This document shows, in pieces, positions 34,257 to 43,012 of a DNA stretch of 64,000 nt. Made by a program: the position numbers and the translations under genes. Source of the DNA: Inhella inkyongensis (lineage in GTDB: Bacteria > Pseudomonadota > Gammaproteobacteria > Burkholderiales > Burkholderiaceae_C); NCBI RefSeq assembly GCF_005952805.1, contig NZ_CP040709.1, positions 1,426,001 through 1,490,000 of the forward strand, read 5' to 3'. The notes under the pieces are model-generated. The model searched no databases. It was not told the DNA's origin and saw nothing but the letters and a program-made list of their open reading frames with translations. Every line of letters starts with the position of its first letter. Position 1 is the stretch's first letter.

Positions 34257-35066
34257 ATGTGGATCGACACCCACTGCCACTGGGACGCCCCCGAGTTCGC
34301 GCCCGACCGCGAGCCCGTGCGACGGCGCGCGCTGGCCGCCGGCGTCAGCCGCTTCATCGTGCCCGTGGTGCAGGCGTGCGACTTCGCCGCCACCCAGGCC
34401 CTGTGCCGCGCGGCCGGTCAGCCCTACGCGCTGGGCATTCACCCGCTCTACACGCCGCAGGCTCAGGACCAAGACCTGACCCTGCTCGACCGCATGCTGG
34501 GCGAGGCGGCCGACGACCCGCTCTTGGTGGCCGTGGGCGAGATCGGCCTGGACTTCTTTGTGGCGGGCCTGGACCCGCAACGCCAGCAGCATTTCTATGT
34601 CGAGCAGCTGAAGCTGGCGCGGCGGCACGGCCTGCCGGTGATCCTGCATGTGCGCCGCAGTGCCGATGCCTTGCTGGCCGGCCTGCGTCGCGTTTCGGTC
34701 GCCGGCGGCATCGCCCATGCCTTCAACGGCAGCCCGCAGCAGGCCCAGGCCTTTATCGAATTGGGCTTTGCCTTGGGTTTTGGCGGCGCGCTGACCTTCG
34801 AGCGGGCCTTGAACCTGCGCCGCCTGGCCCGCGAACTGCCCGAGACCGCCCTGGTGCTGGAAACCGATGCCCCGGACATCCCGCCGCAATGGCTGTACAA
34901 GACCGCCGAACAGCGCGCGGCGGGCGAGCGCAGCCGCAACGAGCCCGCCGAGCTGCCGCAGATTGCGCAGACCCTGGCCGGCCTGCGCGGCTGGACCTTG
35001 GAACACACGGCGGCTGTCACCACGGCCAATGCCTGCCGCGTACTGCCGCGACTGAATCCATGCTGA
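34257..35066 (+). CDS. TatD-family metal-dependent hydrolase (DNase-like)
   Basis: A 269-residue TIM-barrel hydrolase of the TatD/YcfH/YjjV type, typically a 3'-5' exonuclease or D-aminoacyl-tRNA deacylase-like activity. The metal ligands are seen in WIDTHCHWD (H6, H8), GEIGLDFF, VILHVR, AHAFNG and ETDAPDIPPQW. Its 3' end overlaps the next gene's ATG by 7 bases. The exact substrate is not assignable. Confidence 0.9.
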   Translation: MWIDTHCHWDAPEFAPDREPVRRRALAAGVSRFIVPVVQACDFAATQALCRAAGQPYALGIHPLYTPQAQDQDLTLLDRMLGEAADDPLLVAVGEIGLDFFVAGLDPQRQQHFYVEQLKLARRHGLPVILHVRRSADALLAGLRRVSVAGGIAHAFNGSPQQAQAFIELGFALGFGGALTFERALNLRRLARELPETALVLETDAPDIPPQWLYKTAEQRAAGERSRNEPAELPQIAQTLAGLRGWTLEHTAAVTTANACRVLPRLNPC

Positions 35067-35575
35067 CCCCCGTGCCCGGTGCCCGCTTGCGCCTGCACCG
35101 CCTGTCCGTGGCGGACGCGCCTTTTGCGCTGCAATTGCTCAATGACCCCGAATGGTTGGCCCGGGTGGGCGATCGCGGCATCCGGACCCTGGCCGAGGCC
35201 GAGCGTTTTTTGGCCGAGGGCTATTGGACGCGCTATGCCGAGCCGGGTCTGGGCTTTTATGGCGTGGAGCGGCTGGGCACGCCCGGCCTGGTCGGCGTGT
35301 GCGGTCTGGCGCAGCGCGATTATCTGCCGCAGCCCGATCTGGGCTTTGGCTTCCTGCCCGAGGGGCGAGGGCAGGGGCTGGCCCTGGAAGCGGCGCAGGC
35401 CGTTCTGGACCACGGCTGGCGCCAGGGACTGAGCGAGGTGCTGGCCACCGTGCGCCTGGACAACCTGGCTTCGCAGCGGGTGCTGGAGGCCTTGGGGCTG
35501 CAGCGCCAGCGCCAGATGCTTTCGCCCAGCAGCGGACAGCCCCTCTGGGTTTATCGAGTCACCGCATCGGCATGA
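35060..35575 (+). CDS. GNAT-family acetyltransferase (RimJ/RimL-like)
   Basis: A 171-residue acetyltransferase starting at MLTPVPGARLRLHRLS. RimJ/RimL-type features are DAPFALQLLNDPEW, GLVGVCGL, the acetyl-CoA motif GRGQGLALEA (about 106-115) and DNLASQRVLEALG. The frame continues in-frame upstream through tatD as an antiphase shadow, so the ATG at 35060 is the real start. It overlaps both neighbours (7 bases with tatD, ATGA with the glycosylase). Confidence 0.88.
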   Translation: MLTPVPGARLRLHRLSVADAPFALQLLNDPEWLARVGDRGIRTLAEAERFLAEGYWTRYAEPGLGFYGVERLGTPGLVGVCGLAQRDYLPQPDLGFGFLPEGRGQGLALEAAQAVLDHGWRQGLSEVLATVRLDNLASQRVLEALGLQRQRQMLSPSSGQPLWVYRVTASA

Positions 35576-36102
35576 CGGATTCATCCCGCCTGAGCGGCCT
35601 GGCGCCGGTCTGGCGGCCTGATGCCGAGCTCTTGATCCTGGGCAGCTTTCCCGGCGTGGCCTCCCTGCAGGCGGCGCAGTACTACGCGCACCCGCGCAAT
35701 GCCTTCTGGCCCATCTTGGGCGAACACCTGGGCCGGCCCGATCTGGCACTGCGCCCCTATGAAGAACGGCTGGAGGCCTTGATCGAGGCGCGCATCGCGC
35801 TCTGGGACGCGGTGGGGGCCTGCGAACGCCAGGGCAGCCTGGACAGCGCGATCCGCGCCGCCCAGCCCAGCGATCTGGCCGATCTGGTGGCGCGCCTGCC
35901 GGCGCTGCGGGGCATCGCCTGCAATGGCGCCACGGCCTGGGCGCAGACCTGCCGCAGCCTGCCCGGCGCGCCCTGGCCCATCCTGAGCCTGCCCTCGACC
36001 AGCCCGGCCCATGCCGGCTTGAGCCGGGCGAAGAAGAGTGCGCAGTGGCAGGCCGCGCTTCAGCGGTTGCGCGGCGCGATCGGGGTCTCGGGCACTGGGT
36101 AG
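35572..36102 (+). CDS. DNA-deoxyinosine glycosylase (UDG superfamily)
   Basis: A 176-residue member of the hypoxanthine-DNA glycosylase branch (family 6) of uracil-DNA glycosylases, which removes deaminated adenine. Key segments are LILGSFPGVASL, QYYAHPRNAFWPIL, ALWDAVGACER and LPSTSPAHAG. The ATG overlaps the GNAT stop in ATGA. Its last 43 bases overlap the convergent mscS gene, so no terminator space remains. Confidence 0.9.
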   Translation: MTDSSRLSGLAPVWRPDAELLILGSFPGVASLQAAQYYAHPRNAFWPILGEHLGRPDLALRPYEERLEALIEARIALWDAVGACERQGSLDSAIRAAQPSDLADLVARLPALRGIACNGATAWAQTCRSLPGAPWPILSLPSTSPAHAGLSRAKKSAQWQAALQRLRGAIGVSGTG

Positions 36103-36869
36103 CCGGCGGCGCCGAAGGTGGCGACGATGGCCTTGTGGGTGTCGAAGTAAACCTGCCAGTAGTGGTCGGTGTGGCAGTAAGGGCGCACGGCCAGCAGCGG
36201 ACCCTCGGGCGTGAATTGAAGGATCTCGATGTCGGGCGCGGGGCTGGTCTTCACATTGGAGATCGCGGCGATGACGGGCTTGAGGCGCGCAATGGCGTCC
36301 AGCGGGTCCACGCTATTGGCCACCTTGGCCACACAGTCCACACGCCGATGGGGCAGGGTGCTGAAGTTCTGGATTGAGCCGCCAAAGATGGTGTTGTTGC
36401 CGACGATGGTCTGCACGTTGTCGGGCGTGGTCAGCGTGGTGCCAAAGAGGCCGATCTCCGTCACCGTACCGGTGACGCCACCGGCCTGCACGAAGTCGCC
36501 GACCTTGAAGGGCCGCAGCACCTGCATGAAGACGCCGGCGGCGAAATGGGTCAGAAGGCCGCCCCAGGCGGTACCAATGGCCAGGCCAGCGCCGGCCAGC
36601 AGGGCGGCAAAGCTGGTGGTCTTGACGCCAAAGATGTCCAGGATGGCCAGGATCAGGATGATGTTGAGCACCACGCTCAGGATGGAGCGCAGGTAGTTGC
36701 TCAGCGTCTGATCGACCTTCTTGCCAGCGGCCAGTGCGCGGCTGAACACATTCAGGGCCAGGCTGATGATCCAGCGGCCCAGCACCCAGGCGGCGATGGC
36801 GGCCAGGATCTTGAGACCAAAGTCCATGCCTTGGGTTTGGATGAAATTCAAAATCACTTCGGTGTTCAT
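36060..36869 (-). CDS. mscS: Small-conductance mechanosensitive channel, MscS family
   Basis: A 269-residue inner-membrane channel opening on hypo-osmotic shock. Three N-terminal helices (about 16-36, 60-80, 83-115) are followed by the beta domain and C-terminal cage. The pore-lining TM3 region GAGLAIGTAWGGLL and FMQVLRPFKVGDFV, then GTVTEIGLFGTTLTTPDN, define the family. GGAG lies eight bases before the ATG. The 3' end overlaps the convergent glycosylase gene by 43 bases. Confidence 0.95.
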   Translation of the reverse strand: MNTEVILNFIQTQGMDFGLKILAAIAAWVLGRWIISLALNVFSRALAAGKKVDQTLSNYLRSILSVVLNIILILAILDIFGVKTTSFAALLAGAGLAIGTAWGGLLTHFAAGVFMQVLRPFKVGDFVQAGGVTGTVTEIGLFGTTLTTPDNVQTIVGNNTIFGGSIQNFSTLPHRRVDCVAKVANSVDPLDAIARLKPVIAAISNVKTSPAPDIEILQFTPEGPLLAVRPYCHTDHYWQVYFDTHKAIVATFGAAGYPVPETPIAPRNR

Positions 36870-36922
36870 GCGCTTGCTCCGGTCGGGTTGGGTCGGCCGC
36901 GACTGTAGACAATCGCCGCCTC

Positions 36923-37693
36923 ATGCCAAAAACCAATGATTTGCCCGAGGTCACGGTCTCGGAATACGCCGGGGTGCGCTCGCTGCACCTGAATTCGATC
37001 TGGGTTCAGGGCTCGATGCGCGTCTCCAAGCCCCAAAAGCTGGAGCTCGACTATGTGCAGCGCATGATGGCGCCCCTGCTGTGGCAGGCGCCGGAACGCT
37101 GGCGCGAGGGCCGCTGTGTGCAGCTGGGCCTGGGTGCGGCGGCGCTGACCAAGTTCTGCCACCAGGTGCTGGGCCGGCCGACCACGGCGGTGGAACTGCA
37201 CCCCGGGGTGGTGATGTGCTGCCGCCAGTTCTTTCACCTGCCCGACCCGGGCGCGGGGCTGGAGATCGTGATCGAGGACGCCGGCACATGGGTCCTTCGG
37301 CCCGAGGTTCAGGGCCAGGTGGACTTGTTGCACATCGACCTGTACGACCACGATGCGGCCGCGCCGGTGCTGGACGATTTGGCCTTCTACCAGGCCTGCC
37401 GGGGTCTCTTGAGCGCTGAAGGCGCCCTGGCGGTGAATCTGTTTGGCCGCCAGTCCAGCTTTGCGCGCTCGTGCGGGCTGCTGGCCGAGGCCTTCGGGGC
37501 CAACCAGGTCTGGCGCATCGCGGCCACCAAGGAAGGCAACACCGTGGTGGTGGCCACTCGGGAAAGCCCCCTCCCGGACAAGGAAGAACTGCAGCGCCGC
37601 GCCACTACCATGGAAGCCACTTTGGGCCTGCCTGCCAAGCGCTGGCTGCGCGGACTCAAGGCCTGGGCCCAGCCAAGCGAAGCGAGCGAATGA
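36923..37693 (+). CDS. Spermidine-synthase-like methyltransferase-fold protein
   Basis: A 256-residue protein with the spermidine synthase/SAM-binding fold: CVQLGLGAAALTKFC (nucleotide loop, about 65-80), TAVELHPGVVMCCRQFF, VDLLHIDLYDHD and LAVNLFGRQSSF. The Asp/Glu-rich aminopropyl-acceptor signature of true SpeE (GGGDG, then a catalytic Asp before a Tyr) is altered (GLGAAA), so polyamine synthesis is doubtful and an orphan homologue is more likely. GACAAT nine bases before the ATG and no Shine-Dalgarno suggest a short-leader transcript. Its stop overlaps the GspE-type gene start (ATGA). Confidence 0.75.
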   Translation: MPKTNDLPEVTVSEYAGVRSLHLNSIWVQGSMRVSKPQKLELDYVQRMMAPLLWQAPERWREGRCVQLGLGAAALTKFCHQVLGRPTTAVELHPGVVMCCRQFFHLPDPGAGLEIVIEDAGTWVLRPEVQGQVDLLHIDLYDHDAAAPVLDDLAFYQACRGLLSAEGALAVNLFGRQSSFARSCGLLAEAFGANQVWRIAATKEGNTVVVATRESPLPDKEELQRRATTMEATLGLPAKRWLRGLKAWAQPSEASE

Positions 37694-39507
37694 CGTCCAA
37701 GAGCCGACCGGCCCCTTCATCGACAACCCCAGCGGCCCCCGCCGCCAGCCAGCCCCTTGGCCAACGCCTGAGCTGGCGCGATTTGCTGCGTTGGCTGGCC
37801 GAGGACGGTCTGCTGGAGCCCGCCGATGTGGCCGAAACCGAGGCTCGCTTTGCGGCGGGCGACAGCGCCTTGCATCCCTTGGTGCGTTTGGGTCGGGCCG
37901 GCCTGCACCGGGCCGGCACGCGCAAGAGCCTGGACACCGAGGCCCTGACTGAATGGCTGGCCACTCGGGCCAAGCTGCCCTATTTGCGCATCGACCCGCT
38001 CAAGGTCGAAGTCGGCCGGGTGGCCGATGTGATGAGTGCGGCCTACGCGGAGAAGAACCGCTGCCTGCCGGTGGCCGTGGGGCTGATGGATGTGACCATC
38101 GCGACGTCCGAGCCCTTTGACACCAGCTGGGTGCCGCAGATCGAGAGCCATCTGCGCAAGACCGTCAAGCTGGTGGTGTCCAACCCGCAAGACGTGGCTC
38201 GCTTGACCACCGAGTTCTTCACGCTCTCGAAGTCGGTGCGGGCGGCGGCCAAGAGCGGCGAGGTGGCGGGTCTGTCCAGCTTTGAGCAGTTGGTGGAGCT
38301 GGGTAAGAGCAACAAACAGCTCGACGCCAATGACCAGGGCGTGGTGCAGGTGGTGGATTGGCTGTGGCAGTACGCCTTCGACCAGCGGGCCAGCGACATC
38401 CATCTGGAGCCGCGGCGCGAGATGGGCCTGATCCGCTTTCGCATCGACGGCGTGCTGCATACCGTCTACCAGCTGCCCGCTTCGGTGATGAGCGCCATGA
38501 TTTCGCGCATCAAGTTGCTGGGCCGCATGGATGTGGTGGAGCGGCGCCGACCGCTGGATGGACGCATCAAGACACGCAATCCGGCTGGCGAAGAGGTCGA
38601 GATGCGCCTCTCCACCTTGCCCACCGCGTTTGGCGAAAAGATGGTGATGCGCATCTTTGACCCCGACAACGCGCTCAAGGACCTGGACCAGCTGGGCTTT
38701 GGCCGCCACGAGGCCGAGCGATGGAATCAGTTGGTCGCGCAGCCGCACGGCATCATCCTCGTCACCGGTCCGACCGGCTCGGGCAAGACCACGACGCTGT
38801 ATTCGACGCTCAAGCGCCTGGCCACCGAAGAAGTCAATGTCTGCACCATCGAGGACCCGATCGAGATGATCGAAGCCTCGTTCAACCAGACGCAGGTGCA
38901 ACCGGGCCTGGACTTCAATTTCAGCGAGGGCCTGCGGGCGCTGATGCGTCAGGACCCCGACATCATCATGGTGGGCGAGATCCGCGACCTGGAGACGGCC
39001 GAGATGGCGATCCAGGCGGCGCTGACTGGACACCTGGTGTTCTCTACGCTGCACACCAATGATTCGGTGTCGGCCATCACCCGCCTGATCGACCTGGGGG
39101 TGCCGGCTTACTTGATCAGTGCAACCGTGATCGGCGTGCTGGCCCAGCGCTTGGTGCGCACCCTGTGCCCGCATTGCAAAGCGCCAGACCCGGGCGTAAC
39201 GGCCGAGTCGCTCAACGAAATCGTCAAACCCTGGCGGCTTGGCGGCGAGATCAAGGCTTACAAGCCGGTGGGCTGTTTGGAGTGCCGGCAGACGGGCTTT
39301 CGCGGCCGCGCCGGTCTGTATGAGTTGCTGAACCTGAGCGAGCCGGTGCGTCAGCACCTGATGCCCAGCCCCAATATGCCGGCCTTGCGCCGAGCGGCTG
39401 CCCAAGAGGGCCTGCGGGCGCTGCGCCTGGGCGGGGCGCGCAAGGTCAGCGAGGGCGTGACCACGCTGGAAGAAGTGCTGCGCAGCACGCCCAATTGGGA
39501 GCAATAG
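37690..39507 (+). CDS. GspE/PilB-family type II secretion/type IV pilus assembly ATPase
   Basis: A 605-residue secretion ATPase. An Ala/Pro-rich start leads to an N-terminal MshEN-type domain (about 80-180), then the nucleotide-binding core: Walker A GPTGSGKTTTLY, the Asp box MRQDPDIIMVGEIRD (Walker B inside), the His box TGHLVFSTLHTND, and a tetra-Cys zinc motif CPHCK...CLECR. The ATG overlaps the upstream stop. No GspC-N, pilM-Q or pilin gene is adjacent, so the substrate machine cannot be named; partners must be elsewhere. It is four bases from livH on the same strand, so read-through is possible. Confidence 0.9.
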   Translation: MTSKSRPAPSSTTPAAPAASQPLGQRLSWRDLLRWLAEDGLLEPADVAETEARFAAGDSALHPLVRLGRAGLHRAGTRKSLDTEALTEWLATRAKLPYLRIDPLKVEVGRVADVMSAAYAEKNRCLPVAVGLMDVTIATSEPFDTSWVPQIESHLRKTVKLVVSNPQDVARLTTEFFTLSKSVRAAAKSGEVAGLSSFEQLVELGKSNKQLDANDQGVVQVVDWLWQYAFDQRASDIHLEPRREMGLIRFRIDGVLHTVYQLPASVMSAMISRIKLLGRMDVVERRRPLDGRIKTRNPAGEEVEMRLSTLPTAFGEKMVMRIFDPDNALKDLDQLGFGRHEAERWNQLVAQPHGIILVTGPTGSGKTTTLYSTLKRLATEEVNVCTIEDPIEMIEASFNQTQVQPGLDFNFSEGLRALMRQDPDIIMVGEIRDLETAEMAIQAALTGHLVFSTLHTNDSVSAITRLIDLGVPAYLISATVIGVLAQRLVRTLCPHCKAPDPGVTAESLNEIVKPWRLGGEIKAYKPVGCLECRQTGFRGRAGLYELLNLSEPVRQHLMPSPNMPALRRAAAQEGLRALRLGGARKVSEGVTTLEEVLRSTPNWEQ

Positions 39508-39511
39508 AGCC

Positions 39512-40387
39512 ATGGCGGCCTGGCAAGTGCTGGTTTCCGGCCTGGCCCAAGGCTGCATTTATGGCCTGATCGCGCTCGGCTTCGTGCTGATCTACAAGGC
39601 GACGGAGACGGTCAGTTTTGCGCAGGGCGATTTGATGATGGTGGGCGGCTTTGTCGCGCTGCTATTGCTCAATCACCTGGGTTGGCCGCTGTGGGCGGTG
39701 TTGCCGCTGAGTGTGCTGGCGCTGGCGGCACTCGGACTTGGCTTGGAGCGTTTAGTGATCCGCCCGGTGCTGGGCCAGCCGGCGTTCTCGGTGGTGATGC
39801 TCACGCTCGGCCTGGGCTATTTGGCGCGCGGCCTCATCACCATGCTGCCGGTGGTGGGCACCGAGACCCACCGCCTGAATCTGCCCTATGGCGAACCCCT
39901 GCAACTGCCGGGTGGCTTGGTGTTGGCGGTGGAGCAACTTGTGGTGATGGGCTCCACGGTGCTGCTGTGTGGCCTGTTGTTTGCGTTATTCCGCTTCACG
40001 CGCGTGGGTCTAGCCATGCAGGCGGCCTCGCAGAACCAACTGGCCGCGCATCTGATGGGCATTCCGGTGCGCCGGCTCAACGGCTATGTCTGGGCCCTGG
40101 CGGCCGGAGTGGCGGCGCTGGCCGCTGTCTTGCTGGCGCCCATCACCTTCGTGCACGCCAACATGGGCTTGATCGGGCTGAAAGCCTTCCCCGCGGCGGT
40201 GGTGGGCGGATTTGGCAGCCTGCCCGGGGCCATCCTGGGGGGCTTGATCATTGGTGTGGTGGAAGCACTGGCAGGCTTTTATTTGCCCGAGGGCTTCAAG
40301 GACGTGAGCGCCTATGTGCTGGTGCTGGTGGTGCTGGTGCTGATGCCGCATGGCCTGTTGGGCGAGCGTCAGGTGAAGCGGGTTTGA
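39512..40387 (+). CDS. livH: Branched-chain amino-acid-type ABC transporter permease (LivH)
   Basis: A 291-residue inner-membrane permease with about eight hydrophobic helices. Family marks are GLIYGLIALGFVLIYKATE (as CIYGLIALGFVLIYK), FAQGDLMMVGGF, and the cytoplasmic EAA-like loop QNQLAAHLMGIPVRRLNGYVWAL. GGGAGC precedes the ATG by about 8 bases, within the end of the secretion ATPase. It is the first gene of a six-gene transport group. The substrate class follows from the family only; the embedded ligase argues for a carboxylic acid. Confidence 0.93.
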   Translation: MAAWQVLVSGLAQGCIYGLIALGFVLIYKATETVSFAQGDLMMVGGFVALLLLNHLGWPLWAVLPLSVLALAALGLGLERLVIRPVLGQPAFSVVMLTLGLGYLARGLITMLPVVGTETHRLNLPYGEPLQLPGGLVLAVEQLVVMGSTVLLCGLLFALFRFTRVGLAMQAASQNQLAAHLMGIPVRRLNGYVWALAAGVAALAAVLLAPITFVHANMGLIGLKAFPAAVVGGFGSLPGAILGGLIIGVVEALAGFYLPEGFKDVSAYVLVLVVLVLMPHGLLGERQVKRV

Positions 40388-40396
40388 GGCGCGGCG

Positions 40397-41473
40397 ATGC
40401 GGACCGTCTTCAAAACCTCTTACGACCAGGACATTGACCTGTTCAAGCACGGCGGGCAGCGCTTTTGGTACGCCCTCCTGATGCTGGGCCTGGTCGCCGC
40501 CCCCTTTTTCCTGGAGAGCTACGCGCTGACCCAGCTGAGCTTCGTGCTCATCTATGGGGTGGTGGGTCTGGGCCTGATGTTGTTGGCGGGCTTCACCGGC
40601 CTCTTCTCGATGGGGCATGCGGCCTTCCTGGGTGTGGGCGCTTATGCGCAAGCGCTGCTGTGCCAGGCGGGCTGGCCTTTTCTGTTGTCAATGCCTGTGG
40701 CGGGGGCCCTCGCTGCGGCGGTGGGCGTGCTGGTGGGCTTGCCGGCGTTGCGAGTCAAAGGCATCTATCTGGCCATTGCCACCTTGAGCTTTGGTTTCAT
40801 CGTGGAAGAGGGGCTGGCGCGCTGGGAGTCCCTGACCGGCGGCAACGCAGGCTTGCTGGTGCCGCAGGCCCAGGCCTTTGGCTGGGTGGTGGACAGTGGT
40901 GAGAAGTTCTATGCGGTTTGCCTGGTCGTGGCCGTGCTCAGCACTTTGGCGGTGCTGAACCTGCTGCGTTCACCTACCGGGCGCGCTTTTGTCGCGGTGC
41001 GGGATTCCGAGGTCTCGGCCCAGTGCATGGGCATCCATCTGGCGTCCACCAAGACCTTGGCGTTTGCACTGTCGGCCTTCTTCACGGGTTTGGGCGGCGC
41101 GCTCTATGCGCATCAGATCCGCTTCCTGTCGCCCGATCAATTCGGCATCCTGCAGTCCATCGATTTGCTACTGCTCGTCACCATTGGCGGCTTGGGCTCG
41201 GTGCACGGGGCTTTCTTGGGAGCGATCTTCTTGATTGCCATGCCGCAGGGCATAGCAATGTTGAAGGACTACTTGCCGCCGCACATCGGGCAGGCCCCCG
41301 GGCTGCAATCGGCGGTGTTTGGGCTGGTACTGATCGGTTTTGTGCTGTTTGAGCCGCTGGGGCTGTATGGCCGCTGGGTCAAGATTCGCACCTGGTTGCA
41401 ACTCTTTCCCTTCTACCGGCGCGGCATGCTGGCGCGGCAAAAGAGCTATCAGAAGTCGGAGCGACTCCGATGA
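40397..41473 (+). CDS. livM: Branched-chain amino-acid-type ABC transporter permease (LivM)
   Basis: A 358-residue permease partner of LivH. It shows SFVLIYGVVGLGLMLLAGFTG, FSMGHAAFLGVGAYAQALL, LRVKGIYLAIATLSFGFI and RDSEVSAQCMGI, with about ten helices and a C-terminal cytoplasmic tail rich in basic residues (RRGMLARQKSYQKSERLR). TGAGG seven bases upstream supports the ATG at 40397. Its stop overlaps the livG start (ATGA). Confidence 0.93.
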   Translation: MRTVFKTSYDQDIDLFKHGGQRFWYALLMLGLVAAPFFLESYALTQLSFVLIYGVVGLGLMLLAGFTGLFSMGHAAFLGVGAYAQALLCQAGWPFLLSMPVAGALAAAVGVLVGLPALRVKGIYLAIATLSFGFIVEEGLARWESLTGGNAGLLVPQAQAFGWVVDSGEKFYAVCLVVAVLSTLAVLNLLRSPTGRAFVAVRDSEVSAQCMGIHLASTKTLAFALSAFFTGLGGALYAHQIRFLSPDQFGILQSIDLLLLVTIGGLGSVHGAFLGAIFLIAMPQGIAMLKDYLPPHIGQAPGLQSAVFGLVLIGFVLFEPLGLYGRWVKIRTWLQLFPFYRRGMLARQKSYQKSERLR

Positions 41474-42246
41474 GCGCGCCGCTGTTGAGGGTGGAGGGCC
41501 TGACCCGGCGTTTTGGCGGCTTGGTAGCCGTCAACAAGGTCAGCTTCGAAGTGCAGGCTGGCGAGGTCTTCACGCTCATCGGCCCCAATGGCGCGGGCAA
41601 GACCACGGTGTTCAATCTGATCTCCCGCCTCTTCGAACCCAGCGGTGGGCGCATTACCCTCAACGGGCAGGACTTGCTGGCGCGCCCCGCCCACGCGGTG
41701 GCCGAGTTGGGCCTTGCGCGCACCTTTCAGAACATCGAACTGTTCGAGCAGGCCAGCGTGCTCCAAAACCTCTTGATTGGTCGCCATGTGCACCAGCGCC
41801 GCAGCCTGTGGCGCGAGACCCTCTTTCTGCCCTCGGTGCGCGAGCAGGAGCGAGAAGTGCGGCGCAAGGTGGAGGAGGTGATCGATTTCTTGCGCCTGCA
41901 GCACTACCGGGACAACCGGGTGGCCGGCTTGCCCTATGGTGTGCGCAAGGTGGTGGAACTGGCCCGCGCCCTGTGCAGCGAGCCGCGCCTGTTGCTGCTG
42001 GACGAACCCAGCAGCGGCCTGAATGTGGATGAGACTCGCGATCTGGCCTATTGGATTCAGGACATTCGTTCGGTGCTGGGCATCACGGTGCTGATGGTGG
42101 AGCACGATATGAGCCTGGTCTCGCAGGTCTCAGACCGCGTGCTGGCCATGGCCCAGGGCGAGTGTCTGGCCTTGGGGCCCCCGGCCGAGGTGCAGGCCGA
42201 TGCGCGTGTCATCGAGGCCTATCTGGGCACAGGGGCAACTGCGTGA
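41470..42246 (+). CDS. livG: Branched-chain amino-acid-type ABC transporter ATPase (LivG)
   Basis: A 258-residue ABC ATPase. Walker A GPNGAGKTT (about 38-46), the LivG-type insertion LGLARTFQNIELF and HVHQRRSLWRE, signature LPYGVRKVVELARAL (a degenerate LSGGQ typical of LivG), Walker B LLLLDEPSSGLN, and EHDMSLVSQVSDRV are present. Its stop overlaps the livF start codon (GTGA). Confidence 0.95.
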   Translation: MSAPLLRVEGLTRRFGGLVAVNKVSFEVQAGEVFTLIGPNGAGKTTVFNLISRLFEPSGGRITLNGQDLLARPAHAVAELGLARTFQNIELFEQASVLQNLLIGRHVHQRRSLWRETLFLPSVREQEREVRRKVEEVIDFLRLQHYRDNRVAGLPYGVRKVVELARALCSEPRLLLLDEPSSGLNVDETRDLAYWIQDIRSVLGITVLMVEHDMSLVSQVSDRVLAMAQGECLALGPPAEVQADARVIEAYLGTGATA

Positions 42247-43010
42247 CCGTGCTGGACGTTCAGAACCTGGAGGCCGTCTATGGGCCGATCAAGGCCCTTC
42301 GCGGCGTGAGCCTGCAGGTGGCGCAGGGGCAGATCGTGACGGTGCTGGGGCCCAATGGCGCTGGCAAGACTACTTTGCTCAAGACTTTGTCGGGCCTGTT
42401 GGATCCGCGCCGCGGGACGGTGCTGCTGGAAGGGCAAGCCATCGGCGGCCAGGATCCGGTTGACATCGTGCGGCGCGGCCTGGTTCAGGTGCCGGAGGGG
42501 CGTGAGGTCTTTCCGTTGCTGACCGTGCGCCAGAACCTGCTGATGGGGGCTTATACGCGCCGTGATCGCGATGCGGTGGCGCGCGACTTGGAGCAGGCCC
42601 ATGCCTACTTCCCGATCTTGAAGGAGCGCGCCGACCAGCCGGCGGGCTTGCTCTCGGGGGGGCAGCAGCAGATGCTGGCCATTGCCCGAGCGCTGATGGC
42701 GGCGCCGCGCATGCTGATGCTGGATGAGCCCAGTCTGGGTCTTTCTCCAAAGCTGACGCAGGAGATCTTCGCCATCATCCGCCGCATCAATCAGGAGCGC
42801 GGCACGCCGATCTTGCTGGTGGAGCAGAACGCTCATCTGGCGCTGCATTTGGCGGACCAAGCCTACATCCTAGAAAACGGCCGAGTGGTTCTTGAGGGTC
42901 CGTGCGAGAGCTTGCGGCAGCGCCCTGACATCCAGGAGTTTTATCTGGGTGTGCATGACGCTGGCAGCCGGGGTGAGCGGCGTTGGAAGCGGCGCAAGGG
43001 GTGGCACTGA
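42243..43010 (+). CDS. livF: Branched-chain amino-acid-type ABC transporter ATPase (LivF)
   Basis: A 255-residue ABC ATPase pairing with LivG. A GTG start at 42243 overlaps the livG stop; the next residues TVLDVQNLEAVYGPIKAL match LivF N-termini. Walker A GPNGAGKTTLLK, VPEGREVFPLLTVRQNLLMG, signature LSGGQQQMLAIARAL, Walker B MLMLDEPSLGLSPKL and EQNAHLALHLAD are intact. The C-terminus carries a basic extension (RGERRWKRRKGWH). The ligase gene starts two bases after the stop. Confidence 0.95.
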   Translation: MTVLDVQNLEAVYGPIKALRGVSLQVAQGQIVTVLGPNGAGKTTLLKTLSGLLDPRRGTVLLEGQAIGGQDPVDIVRRGLVQVPEGREVFPLLTVRQNLLMGAYTRRDRDAVARDLEQAHAYFPILKERADQPAGLLSGGQQQMLAIARALMAAPRMLMLDEPSLGLSPKLTQEIFAIIRRINQERGTPILLVEQNAHLALHLADQAYILENGRVVLEGPCESLRQRPDIQEFYLGVHDAGSRGERRWKRRKGWH

Positions 43011-43012
43011 GC

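Noticed and set aside
34259..35575. 438-codon frame that seems to fuse a tatD-region peptide to the GNAT
   Set aside because: The first two thirds are an off-frame shadow of tatD; only the part from 35060 codes for an acetyltransferase.
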